A DNA stretch of 64,000 bases from Streptomyces luteogriseus (GTDB lineage: Bacteria > Actinomycetota > Actinomycetes > Streptomycetales > Streptomycetaceae): assembly GCF_014205055.1 (NCBI RefSeq), contig NZ_JACHMS010000001.1, positions 5,766,001 through 5,830,000 on the forward strand, given 5' to 3'. The notes below the pieces were generated by a model. That model made no database searches. It had not been told where the DNA came from and was given only the letters and a program-made list of their open reading frames with translations. Below, piece by piece: positions 1 through 9,820 of this stretch; the first letter of the stretch is position 1, and the number at the start of each line of letters is the position of its first letter. The position numbers and the translations under genes are program-made.

Positions 1-249
1 GTGGAGCTGGACTTCGAGCGCGAGGCCCTCGAGGCGATCGCCGACCAGGCCATCCTCCGCCAGACCGGCGCGCGCGGCCTGCGCGCCATCATGGAGGAAG
101 TCCTCCAGGGCGTGATGTACGAGGTCCCGTCCCGAAAGGACGTGGCCCGGGTCGTCATCACGGCGGACGTCGTCCAGTCGAACGTCAACCCGACGCTGAT
201 CCCGCGGGATGCGCGGGGGCGGGGGCCGGGCGAGCAGAAGACGGCGTGA
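1..249 (+). CDS. clpX: ClpX, ATP-dependent Clp protease ATP-binding subunit (C-terminal fragment)
   Basis: This is the last 82 residues of an open frame that enters from the left edge. The segment TGARGLRAIMEEVL is the sensor-2 region typical of the ClpX AAA+ small domain, followed by the usual strand-rich end and a short charged tail. ClpX unfolds substrates and passes them to the ClpP protease in the cytoplasm. The N-terminal zinc-binding domain and the Walker motifs lie outside the window, so identity rests on the C-terminal motif and on the neighbourhood (clpX precedes valS and folC in Streptomyces). HslU shares a similar small domain, but the sequence and context favour ClpX. Confidence 0.85.
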   Translation: MELDFEREALEAIADQAILRQTGARGLRAIMEEVLQGVMYEVPSRKDVARVVITADVVQSNVNPTLIPRDARGRGPGEQKTA

Positions 250-258
250 CACAGACGT

Positions 259-301
259 AAAGGGAAGGGGCCCCGGTCGATGACCGGGGCCCCTTCCCTT
301 T
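259..301. terminator. bidirectional terminator between clpX and the converging minus-strand gene
   Basis: A perfect stem of about 19 bp (arms 260-278 and 282-300) has a 3-nt loop. It starts with AAGGGAAGGGGCCCC on the left and ends in CCCTTCCCTT on the right. It lies between two convergent genes, so it can stop transcription from both sides. Confidence 0.85.
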
Positions 302-317
302 GTGCCTTCGCCCGTTG

Positions 318-1280
318 TCAGGCCTTGACGCGGATCTCCGGGCGGATCTTGGTGGTGACGTCGATGGCGGTGTCCTTGGAGATGCTCCCGCTGACCTCAC
401 CCGGCGACACCATGGCAATGGTGCTGTAGTCGGCCCAGGCGCAGAACCAGTCGGTCTTCTCCTTCTTGGTCGCCGGGTCCTGCCCCTTGGCCGCCTGGCA
501 CTTCATGACCGCACCGTCGAGGTCCGCCTCTTCGGGCTCACCGATCAGCTCGGTCTTGCTGCCGTTGCTGGAGGAGGAGCCCTTCTGGGACGACTTCTTG
601 AAGTTGGCGAAGAATGCGTCCAGAGACGCCTCGGGGTCCGAGACCTCACCGTAGACGCCGACGAACGTGACCCCCTTGGCCGTTGCCATCTGGGCGGCCG
701 AGGAAGGGTCGTCGGGGTCGTACTTGCTGATGTCCATCGTCGAGTAGGAGCCCACCAAGGACTTGGCGTTCTTGACGCCGGTCTTCTCCAGTTCGTTGGC
801 GGAGTCGTCGCCGACGGTCTGTCCGTCCTTCGTGACGCGGTTGTACTCGCCCAGCACCTTCGCCGGAGTCGCCAGCTTGTGCGGCCCGTCGTCCTCCAGG
901 GCGCCCGCGCCGGCGCCCCCGCCGATCACGAAGTACGCGCCCACGCCGATCGCCGCCACGACCGCGACCGCGCCGATGATGAGGCCGGTCTTCTTCCCGC
1001 CGCCACCCGGCGCGGGCGGCTGGGGCACGCCGTACGGGGCCTGGCCGTAGGGCGGCTGCTGGCCGTACGGGGGCTGCTGGCCGTAGGGCGCCTGCTGGGG
1101 CGGGACGCCCTGTGGGGGCTGTTGCGGGTAGCCGTAGCCGGGCTGGGGCGGAGGGGCCTGCTGGGGATATCCGTAGCCGGGCTGGGGCGCCTGCGGCGGC
1201 TGGCCGTACGGGCCCGGCTGGCCGTACGGACCGGGCTGCTGGGGCTGCCCGCCGTACGGGCCCGGCTGGTTGTAACTCAT
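318..1280 (-). CDS. membrane-anchored protein with Gly/Pro/Gln/Tyr-rich N-terminal domain
   Basis: The product is 320 aa. Residues 1-95 are low complexity with repeated GPYGQP, GYGYPQQ and QQPPYG units. One hydrophobic segment (about 99-119) follows a Lys-Lys pair. The remaining 200 residues form an acidic, Ser-rich domain with two cysteines (in KCQ and FCAW) that could form a disulphide. The expected topology is a disordered cytoplasmic N-terminus and an extracellular C-terminal domain. I do not recognise the outer domain. The gene is convergent with clpX and divergent from valS. Tyr/Gln/Gly-rich N-termini before one TM helix are common in actinobacteria, sometimes in septal or polar proteins, but no function can be assigned here. 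The ATG start is preceded by GGGGAACCCAGAAC on the coding strand. Confidence 0.8.
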   Translation of the reverse strand: MSYNQPGPYGGQPQQPGPYGQPGPYGQPPQAPQPGYGYPQQAPPPQPGYGYPQQPPQGVPPQQAPYGQQPPYGQQPPYGQAPYGVPQPPAPGGGGKKTGLIIGAVAVVAAIGVGAYFVIGGGAGAGALEDDGPHKLATPAKVLGEYNRVTKDGQTVGDDSANELEKTGVKNAKSLVGSYSTMDISKYDPDDPSSAAQMATAKGVTFVGVYGEVSDPEASLDAFFANFKKSSQKGSSSSNGSKTELIGEPEEADLDGAVMKCQAAKGQDPATKKEKTDWFCAWADYSTIAMVSPGEVSGSISKDTAIDVTTKIRPEIRVKA

Positions 1281-1371
1281 GTTCTGGGTTCCCCTCCAGA
1301 TGCTTATGTGTTCCGGACATCCTGGCGCAGACCCGCCGTGTGCATGGCATCGGGGCCCCCACCGTTACAAA

Positions 1372-1385
1372 CGAAACGCGTTTCG
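1372..1385. promoter_or_regulatory. 14-bp perfect palindrome upstream of valS (candidate operator)
   Basis: CGAAACGCGTTTCG reads the same on both strands. It ends 20 bp before the putative valS -10 hexamer, so it overlaps the expected -35 position, and it sits between divergent genes. Half-sites of the GAAAC/GTTTC type are used by LacI-family and other helix-turn-helix regulators. The regulator is unknown. Confidence 0.4.
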
Positions 1386-1405
1386 GGACCGGTCGGTGAC
1401 ACCTC

Positions 1406-1411
1406 TAAACT
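1406..1411 (+). promoter_or_regulatory. valS -10 hexamer (leaderless promoter)
   Basis: TAAACT lies 7 nt before the GTG start codon, with no Shine-Dalgarno sequence between. This spacing implies transcription starting at or next to the start codon. Confidence 0.5.
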
Positions 1412-1418
1412 GACCCCC

Positions 1419-4049
<2,631 letters not shown>

Positions 4050-4062
4050 GGGTTCGTACGGT

Positions 4063-4103
4063 GTGTGAGGCCCCCGGAGCTGTCGGTCCCGGGGGCCTCA
4101 CAC
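4063..4103 (+). terminator. valS terminator
   Basis: Arms GTGTGAGGCCCCCGG (4063-4077) and CCGGGGGCCTCACAC (4089-4103) pair perfectly around an 11-nt loop, 13 nt after the valS stop. Confidence 0.8.
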
Positions 4104-4130
4104 ATGCCTCAGGGGCACGTACCTGCTGTT

Positions 4131-4178
4131 CAGGGGCGCGGGGAACTGCGCGAGCGACCCCCACGGACCCGCAGCCGC
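4131..4178. repeat. Streptomyces intergenic repeat element
   Basis: The stretch containing GGGGCGCGGGGAACTGCGCG followed by CCCACGGACCCGCAGCC matches, from memory, a short element scattered through intergenic regions of many Streptomyces chromosomes. Only one copy is visible in this window, so its repetitive nature is recalled rather than shown. The rest of the valS-folC gap holds only the terminator and the folC promoter. Confidence 0.5.
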
Positions 4179-4220
4179 CCAGGGACGCAAGCCACCGCAA
4201 ACAATGTCGGTCGGTCTCCG

Positions 4221-4226
4221 TAGACT
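4221..4226 (+). promoter_or_regulatory. folC -10 hexamer (leaderless promoter)
   Basis: TAGACT is separated from the GTG start of folC by 6 nt, with no ribosome binding site. Confidence 0.5.
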
Positions 4227-4232
4227 GGCCCC

Positions 4233-5756
4233 GTGAGCGAGCTCCCTCCAGACCACAACGCCGACGACCAGCCCGACCACCTCGACCCCTTCGACGAGAT
4301 CATCGCGGAGGAAACCGACCGCGACCCCGACCTCGCGGTCATCGAAGCCGGCAGCCGAACCCTGCGCACCCAGGGCGGCCCCCCGGACGCCGACATCCCC
4401 ACGCGCCCCGCCGACCCCGAGATCGACAAGGCCCTGCGCGAGGTCGAGACCGAGCTGGCCACCCGGTGGGGCGAGACCAAGCTGGAGCCCTCCGTCAGCC
4501 GTATCGCCGCGCTGATGGACGTGCTGGGGGAGCCGCAGCGGTCGTACCCGTCGATCCACATCACGGGGACGAACGGCAAGACCTCCACGGCCCGCATGAT
4601 CGAGGCCCTGCTCGGCGCCTTCGAGCTGCGCACCGGCCGCTACACCTCGCCGCACGTGCAGTCGATCACCGAGCGCATCAGCCTCGACGGCGCCCCCATC
4701 GCCCCCGAGCGGTTCATCGAGACGTACCAGGACATCAAGCCGTACGTGGAGATGGTCGACGCCTCCCAGGAGTACCGGCTGTCCTTCTTCGAGGTGCTCA
4801 CCGGCATGGCGTACGCGGCGTTCGCCGACGCCCCCGCCGACGTGGCCGTGGTCGAGGTCGGCATGGGCGGCTCCTGGGACGCGACGAACGTGATCGACGG
4901 GGACGTCGCCGTCGTCACGCCCATAGACCTCGACCACACCGACCGGCTCGGCGAAACGCACGCCGAGATCGCGACGGAGAAGGCCGGCATCATCAAGCAG
5001 GGTGCGACGGTCATCATGGCGCAGCAGCCGGTCGACGCGGCGCAGGTGCTGCTGAAGAAGGCCGTCGAGGTGGACGCGACCGTGGCCCGGGAGGGGCTGG
5101 AGTTCGGTGTCGTCGAGCGGCAGGTGGCCGTCGGCGGGCAGCTCGTGACGCTGCGCGGGCTGGGCGGCGAGTACCCCGAGGTGTACCTGCCGCTGCACGG
5201 TGCGCACCAGGCGCACAACGCGGCCGTCGCGCTCGCCGCCGTCGAGGCGTTCTTCGGCGTCGGCGCGCAGCGGGCCGACGCGCTGGACCTGGACACGGTC
5301 CGCAAGGCCTTCGCGGCCGTCGCCTCGCCGGGCCGGCTGGAGGTCGTGCGCAGGTCGCCGACGGTCGTGCTGGACGCCGCCCACAACCCGGCCGGTGCCC
5401 GGGCCGCGGCAGAGGCGATCGGGGAGGCGTTCCAGTTCAGCCGGCTCATCGGTGTGGTCGGCGCGAGCGGCGACAAGAACGTCCGGGGGCTGCTGGAGGC
5501 CTTCGAGCCGGTGTTCGCCGAGGTCGTGGTCACGCAGAACTCCAGCCACCGTGCGATGGACGCCGACGAGCTCGCCGGTATCGCCGTGGAGGTGTTCGGC
5601 GAGGAGCGCGTCCAGGTCGAGCCGCGGCTGCCCGACGCACTGGAGGCCGCCATCACGCTGGCCGAGGAGGAGGGCGAGTTCGCCGGCGGCGGTGTGCTCG
5701 TCACCGGTTCCGTCATCACCGTCGGCGAGGCCCGACTGCTCCTGGGGAGAGGCTGA
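4233..5756 (+). CDS. folC: bifunctional folylpolyglutamate synthase / dihydrofolate synthase
   Basis: The product is 507 aa. A P-loop HITGTNGKTSTARM is at about residues 109-122, the folate/omega-loop motif YTSPH follows, and the Mur-ligase central motif is seen in VVEVGMGGSWDATNVI. The C-terminal ligase domain carries DAAHNPAGARAAAEAI. The enzyme adds glutamate to dihydropteroate and to tetrahydrofolates in the cytoplasm. The first 60 or so residues are an acidic extension beyond the usual FolC length. A small membrane-protein gene follows with only 5 nt between them, suggesting co-transcription. Confidence 0.95.
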   Translation: MSELPPDHNADDQPDHLDPFDEIIAEETDRDPDLAVIEAGSRTLRTQGGPPDADIPTRPADPEIDKALREVETELATRWGETKLEPSVSRIAALMDVLGEPQRSYPSIHITGTNGKTSTARMIEALLGAFELRTGRYTSPHVQSITERISLDGAPIAPERFIETYQDIKPYVEMVDASQEYRLSFFEVLTGMAYAAFADAPADVAVVEVGMGGSWDATNVIDGDVAVVTPIDLDHTDRLGETHAEIATEKAGIIKQGATVIMAQQPVDAAQVLLKKAVEVDATVAREGLEFGVVERQVAVGGQLVTLRGLGGEYPEVYLPLHGAHQAHNAAVALAAVEAFFGVGAQRADALDLDTVRKAFAAVASPGRLEVVRRSPTVVLDAAHNPAGARAAAEAIGEAFQFSRLIGVVGASGDKNVRGLLEAFEPVFAEVVVTQNSSHRAMDADELAGIAVEVFGEERVQVEPRLPDALEAAITLAEEEGEFAGGGVLVTGSVITVGEARLLLGRG

Positions 5757-5761
5757 GTCCC

Positions 5762-6118
5762 GTGCGCACGCTCTGTTCTTCGACCCTGATCGGCGAGTTC
5801 TTCGTCATCGGGTTCGCCGGTCTGGTCGCCATGAAGGACCCCGACCTGTCCATGACGGCCGTGTGGACGGTCAGCGGCATCGCGATGTTCCTGTGCCTGG
5901 TGCTGTGCGGCCTGGTGACGCGCCCGGGCGGGGTGGCCCTCGGCTGGGCGCTGCAGCTCGCGCTCATCGCGTCCGGGTTCATCGTGCCGACCATGTACTT
6001 CCTGGGGGCGATCTTCGCGGCCCTGTGGTGGGCGTCGGTCCACTACGGCCGGAAGGTGGACGAGGCGAAGGCGAGATTCGCGGCCCAGGCGAGTTCCTCC
6101 ACACCTGACGCTGCGTGA
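5762..6118 (+). CDS. small integral membrane protein, DUF4233-like
   Basis: The product is 118 aa with four hydrophobic segments (IGEFFVIGFAGLVAM, VWTVSGIAMFLCLVLCGLV, VALGWALQLALIASGFIV, TMYFLGAIFAALWWASV) and an Ala-rich cytoplasmic tail. Families of this size directly after folC in actinobacteria are annotated as DUF4233, with no known function. The GTG start is 5 nt after the folC stop, and GGAGAGG, inside the end of folC, is the likely ribosome binding site. The gene sits between folate polyglutamylation and nucleotide-kinase genes, but nothing visible links it to either pathway. Confidence 0.85.
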   Translation: MRTLCSSTLIGEFFVIGFAGLVAMKDPDLSMTAVWTVSGIAMFLCLVLCGLVTRPGGVALGWALQLALIASGFIVPTMYFLGAIFAALWWASVHYGRKVDEAKARFAAQASSSTPDAA

Positions 6119-6183
6119 CAGTCGCCCCGACACGCCGGGTAATCTCGTCCCACCGCTCAACCTTTACGCATTAGGAGCCCGTA

Positions 6184-6597
6184 GTGAGCCAGCGCACCCT
6201 CGTCCTCCTCAAGCCCGACGCCGTTCGTCGAGGCCTGACCGGCGAGATCATCAGCCGCATCGAGCGCAAGGCGGGCTGGACGATCACCGCGCTGGAGCTG
6301 CGCACCCTGGACCAGGACACGCTGGAGCAGCACTACGGCGAGCACAAGGGCAAGCCCTTCTACGAGCCACTGGTGGACTTCATGGCCTCCGGTCCGGTCG
6401 TGGCGCTGATTGTCGAGGGTGAGCGGGTCATCGAGGGGGTGCGCGCGCTCGCCGGTCCGACCGACCCGATCGCCGCGGCGCCCGGCTCCATCCGCGGCGA
6501 CTACGGTGTGATCGTCCGGGAGAACCTGATCCACGCCTCCGACTCCGAGGAGTCCGCCGAGCGCGAGGTGAAGATTTTCTTCCCCGGCCGGGCGTAG
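6184..6597 (+). CDS. ndk: nucleoside diphosphate kinase
   Basis: The product is 137 aa, full length for the family. The N-terminal TLVLLKPDAVRRGL and the active-site block NLIHASDSEESAERE, with its phosphorylated histidine, are diagnostic. The usual Gly after the catalytic His is Ala here. The enzyme moves the gamma-phosphate from ATP to other NDPs through a phosphohistidine. The GTG start follows AGGAG (6173-6177) at a normal distance, and a TAATCT hexamer at 6140-6145 is a possible -10. A hairpin follows the gene, separating it from mreB. Confidence 0.97.
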   Translation: MSQRTLVLLKPDAVRRGLTGEIISRIERKAGWTITALELRTLDQDTLEQHYGEHKGKPFYEPLVDFMASGPVVALIVEGERVIEGVRALAGPTDPIAAAPGSIRGDYGVIVRENLIHASDSEESAEREVKIFFPGRA

Positions 6598-6628
6598 CGT
6601 CCGCACCTCACCAGCACATACGGCAGGT

Positions 6629-6648
6629 CCGGGGGCCGGCGCCCCCGG
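6629..6648 (+). terminator. ndk terminator
   Basis: Arms CCGGGGGC (6629-6636) and GCCCCCGG (6641-6648) form a hairpin with a 4-nt loop, followed by GCTTTG. The rest of the 275-bp gap before mreB holds a possible -10 (TACGAT, 6775-6780) and no convincing gene. Confidence 0.65.
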
Positions 6649-6872
6649 GCTTTGCGGCATATGCGTGGCGATCGAGGGAACGATGGTCCCCGAACGCCCG
6701 TCTCCAGAAGCGAATGCGGACGGCATCTGCTGACAATGGCGGAGACCCTCCCGCAGTGTTCGCGAAGGCGCGTCTACGATGGAAGCCTTCACGTCACAGC
6801 ACCCACCTTTGCCTACCTGAAAAGCCCTCAAAAGCCAGTGGGAAGGCCAGACGAATCCTGATGGGGAACTCA

Positions 6873-7892
6873 ATGTCGTTCATCGGCCGTGACATGGCTG
6901 TCGACCTCGGGACCGCCAACACGCTGGTGTACGTCAGGGGTCGCGGGATCGTACTCAACGAGCCGTCCGTCGTCGCGATCAACACCAACACCGGTGGCAT
7001 CCTCGCGGTCGGCGCCGAAGCGAAGAAGATGATCGGGCGCACGCCCGGCAACATCGTTGCCGTTCGTCCGCTGAAGGACGGCGTGATCGCCGACTTCGAG
7101 ATCACCGAGCGGATGCTCCGCTACTTCATCCTGAAGATCCACAAGCGGCGGTATCTGGCTCGTCCGCGGGTCGTCGTCTGTGTGCCCTCGGGCATCACGG
7201 GCGTCGAGCGCCGCGCCGTCATCGAGGCGTCGTCCCAGGCCGGCGCCCGTCAGGTGCACATCATCGAGGAGCCCATGGCCGCGGCCATCGGCTCCGGCCT
7301 GCCGGTCCACGAGGCCACGGGCAACATGGTGGTCGACATCGGCGGCGGCACCACGGAGGTCGCGGTCATCTCCCTCGGCGGCATCGTCACCGCCCAGTCC
7401 ATCCGTGTCGCGGGCGACGAACTGGACAACGCGATCATCCAGCACATCAAGAAGGAGTACTCCCTCCTGCTGGGTGAGCGCACGGCCGAGCAGATCAAGA
7501 TCACGATCGGTTCGGCGTACGACCTCGACTCCGACGAGCACACCGAAATCCGCGGCCGGGACCTCGTCTCCGGGCTGCCGAAGACCGTCGTCATCTCCGC
7601 CGCCGAAGTCCGCAAGGCGATCGAGGAGCCGGTCAACGCGATCGTCGACGCCGTCAAGACGACCCTCGACAAGTGCCCGCCGGAGCTGTCCGGCGACATC
7701 ATGGACCGAGGAATCGTTCTGACCGGCGGCGGAGCGCTGCTGCGCGGTCTCGACGAGCGGCTGCGCCGGGAGACCGGCATGCCGATCCACATCGCCGAGG
7801 ACCCGCTGGACAGCGTGGCGCTCGGATCCGGAAAGTGCGTCGAGGAGTTCGAGGCGCTCCAGCAGGTGCTGGACGCCCAGCCGCGCAGATGA
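6873..7892 (+). CDS. mreB: rod-shape/spore-wall actin homologue MreB
   Basis: The product is 339 aa. The actin-fold phosphate-1 motif DLGTANTLVY is near the N-terminus, the phosphate-2 motif DIGGGTTEVAVIS near residue 150, and the adenosine motif LTGGGALLRGL near the C-terminus. MreB forms membrane-bound filaments. In Streptomyces it works mainly in spore-wall synthesis and not in hyphal growth. I prefer ATG 6873 over ATG 6861 because GGGGAA (6863-6868) is a ribosome binding site for the former, while the latter has none. A hairpin in the gap to mreC could limit read-through. Confidence 0.97.
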   Translation: MSFIGRDMAVDLGTANTLVYVRGRGIVLNEPSVVAINTNTGGILAVGAEAKKMIGRTPGNIVAVRPLKDGVIADFEITERMLRYFILKIHKRRYLARPRVVVCVPSGITGVERRAVIEASSQAGARQVHIIEEPMAAAIGSGLPVHEATGNMVVDIGGGTTEVAVISLGGIVTAQSIRVAGDELDNAIIQHIKKEYSLLLGERTAEQIKITIGSAYDLDSDEHTEIRGRDLVSGLPKTVVISAAEVRKAIEEPVNAIVDAVKTTLDKCPPELSGDIMDRGIVLTGGGALLRGLDERLRRETGMPIHIAEDPLDSVALGSGKCVEEFEALQQVLDAQPRR

Positions 7893-7908
7893 CATAACTC
7901 TTCGATTC

Positions 7909-7941
7909 CGCCGTACGGGACGATCTCCTCTCGTACGGCGG
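7909..7941 (+). terminator. hairpin between mreB and mreC (possible attenuator)
   Basis: Ten-bp perfect arms, CCGCCGTACG (7909-7918) and CGTACGGCGG (7932-7941), lie 16 nt after mreB. There is no U-tract, so it may only partly stop transcription. Confidence 0.55.
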
Positions 7942-8036
7942 ATCGTTGATATAGAGGCATAAGCTCCCACAAAGCAGCCCTTCGGGTTTCCCTGGGGCTT
8001 CCCGAATTCCTATGAGGAAGGGCACGGCCGCCGCAC

Positions 8037-8984
8037 GTGAGGGACACACGAGAGAGCCGGCTGCTCCTGGTGCTGCTGATCGCTGTCGCATTCGCGTTGA
8101 TCACGGTGGACATCCGCGGCGGGGAGGACTCGCCCGTCGACGGTGCCCGGCAGGGCGCGGCGACGGTCTTCGGCCCGATCGAGAGCGGCGTCTCGGCCGC
8201 GGTCGACCCGGTCGGCAACGCGGTCTCCGCCATCCGCGACTCCGGTGAACGGCACGACCGGCTCGCCGCGCTGGAAAAGGAGAACGCGGCCCTGAAGGCG
8301 CGTCTCGGCAGCGACGACCGCAGCCGCAGCCGCCTCAAGCAGCTCGACAAGATGCTGAAGATCGCCGGCCAGGGCCAGTACGGCATCAAGGGCGCCGAGG
8401 TCATCGCCATCGGAGCCGCACAGGGCTTCTCCTGGACCATCACCATCGACGTCGGCGCCAACGACGGCATCAAGCGCGACATGACCGTCCTGAACGGGGA
8501 GGGGCTCGTCGGCCGCGTCACCACCGTCGGGCCCAACACCGCCACGGTCCTGCTCGCCAGCGACCCCGACTTCACGGTCGGCACCCGGATGGAGTCCGGC
8601 GACGAGCTCGGCTTCGCCTCCGGGCAGGGCGACCGCCCGCTGCGCGTCGAACTCCTCAACGGCAAGGCGGAGGTGAAGAAGGGCGACCGCCTGGTCACCT
8701 TCGGCTCGCAGGCCGACCGGCCGTTCGTACCCGGCGTGCCCGTCGGCGTGGTCTCCCGCGTCGACCCCTCCGGCGGCGGCCTGACCCGCACGCTCTACGT
8801 CACGCCGTACGTCGGCTTCACCAAGCTCGACATCGTCGGAGTCGTCGTCGAGGCCCCGAAGAAGGACCCGCGCGACACGGTCCTCCCGCCCAAGCCCAAG
8901 CCGACCCCCAGGCCGACGGTGACGGTGACCGTGACGCCGTCGGCCGAGGCACCCGTGGACGGCCAGAACCAGCAAGAGCAGTAG
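8037..8984 (+). CDS. mreC: rod-shape/spore-wall protein MreC
   Basis: The product is 315 aa with one N-terminal membrane helix (LLLVLLIAVAFALITV), a coiled coil at about 70-110 (RHDRLAALEKENAALKARLG), then the beta-barrel MreC core with INLG-type strands such as TIDVGANDGIKRDM. The C-terminus is a Lys/Pro/Thr-rich tail (PPKPKPTPRPTVTVTVTP). MreC links cytoplasmic MreB to PBP2 and RodA outside the membrane. The GTG start follows GAGGAAGG (8014-8021) at a rather long distance. The stop overlaps the ribosome binding site of mreD. Confidence 0.95.
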   Translation: MRDTRESRLLLVLLIAVAFALITVDIRGGEDSPVDGARQGAATVFGPIESGVSAAVDPVGNAVSAIRDSGERHDRLAALEKENAALKARLGSDDRSRSRLKQLDKMLKIAGQGQYGIKGAEVIAIGAAQGFSWTITIDVGANDGIKRDMTVLNGEGLVGRVTTVGPNTATVLLASDPDFTVGTRMESGDELGFASGQGDRPLRVELLNGKAEVKKGDRLVTFGSQADRPFVPGVPVGVVSRVDPSGGGLTRTLYVTPYVGFTKLDIVGVVVEAPKKDPRDTVLPPKPKPTPRPTVTVTVTPSAEAPVDGQNQQEQ

Positions 8985-8997
8985 GAGCTGTCACCCC

Positions 8998-9672
8998 ATG
9001 CGCGTCAACCGGATCCTGCTCTCCTCCGCCCTGGTCGTCGTCGCCCTGGTGATCCAGGTGAGCGTCCTCGCCCGCCTTCATCTGCCCGGCGCCGTGCCCG
9101 ACCTGCTGCTGCTCACCGTGCTCGGCCTCGCGCTGGTGTACGGGCACGTGGGCGGAGCCCTCGTCGGGTTCGGCGCGGGCCTGCTCGCCGACCTGGCCCC
9201 GCCCGCCGACCACGCCGCCGGGCGCTACGCCTTGGTGCTGTGCGTCATCGGCTACCTCGCCGGCCTGGTGAAACCCGAGACGGGGCAGCTGAAGTCCGCG
9301 ACCGGCCCCATGGTCGTGGTGTTCGCCGCCGCGGTCGGCTCCACCCTGCTGTACGCCGGGGTCGGCGCCCTCGTCGGCGACACCGCCGCCCGCCACGTCG
9401 GCCTCGGCAGCCTGCTGTTCACGGCCGCACTGTACGACCTGCTGCTCGCCCCGTTCGTCGTCCCGGGAATCATGGCCCTGGCCCGGCGCGCCGAGAACGA
9501 TCCGCTCGCCGAGTCGACCTCGGCCGCCGCGAAGGCCACGGACATCTCCTCCGGCTGGCTCTCCGGCGGCACCGGACTCAAGATCGGCAGCCAGCGCAAC
9601 GGGCTGAGGGTGAAGGCGGCCCGGGCACGGATGGCACGCGCGGGGCGCATCAAGGGGGTCAAGCGGCTGTGA
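8998..9672 (+). CDS. mreD: rod-shape/spore-wall membrane protein MreD
   Basis: The product is 224 aa with five to six hydrophobic helices in the first 165 residues, for example ILLSSALVVVALVIQVSVLA and VPDLLLLTVLGLALVYG, and a basic C-terminal tail (about 60 residues) longer than in rod-shaped bacteria. MreD is the multispanning partner of MreC. AGGAG at 8983-8987 overlaps the mreC stop and sets the ATG start, so the two are translationally linked. Confidence 0.92.
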   Translation: MRVNRILLSSALVVVALVIQVSVLARLHLPGAVPDLLLLTVLGLALVYGHVGGALVGFGAGLLADLAPPADHAAGRYALVLCVIGYLAGLVKPETGQLKSATGPMVVVFAAAVGSTLLYAGVGALVGDTAARHVGLGSLLFTAALYDLLLAPFVVPGIMALARRAENDPLAESTSAAAKATDISSGWLSGGTGLKIGSQRNGLRVKAARARMARAGRIKGVKRL

Positions 9673-9820
9673 CCTCGGAGAAGTTCACCCGAACGGATCG
9701 CTCCGGTAGGAACGCCGGCTCGTGGGCCCGTCGTTCATCACTCGTATCCGCACATCCGTGCCCGGCCGCACCGCCGCACCCGCACACCCGTACGCGCACC
9801 GAGAGGGGGAGGCAGCCGCA

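Noticed and set aside
1281..1418. T-box riboswitch before valS
   Set aside because: No T-box sequence or specifier loop is visible, and the probable transcript is leaderless.
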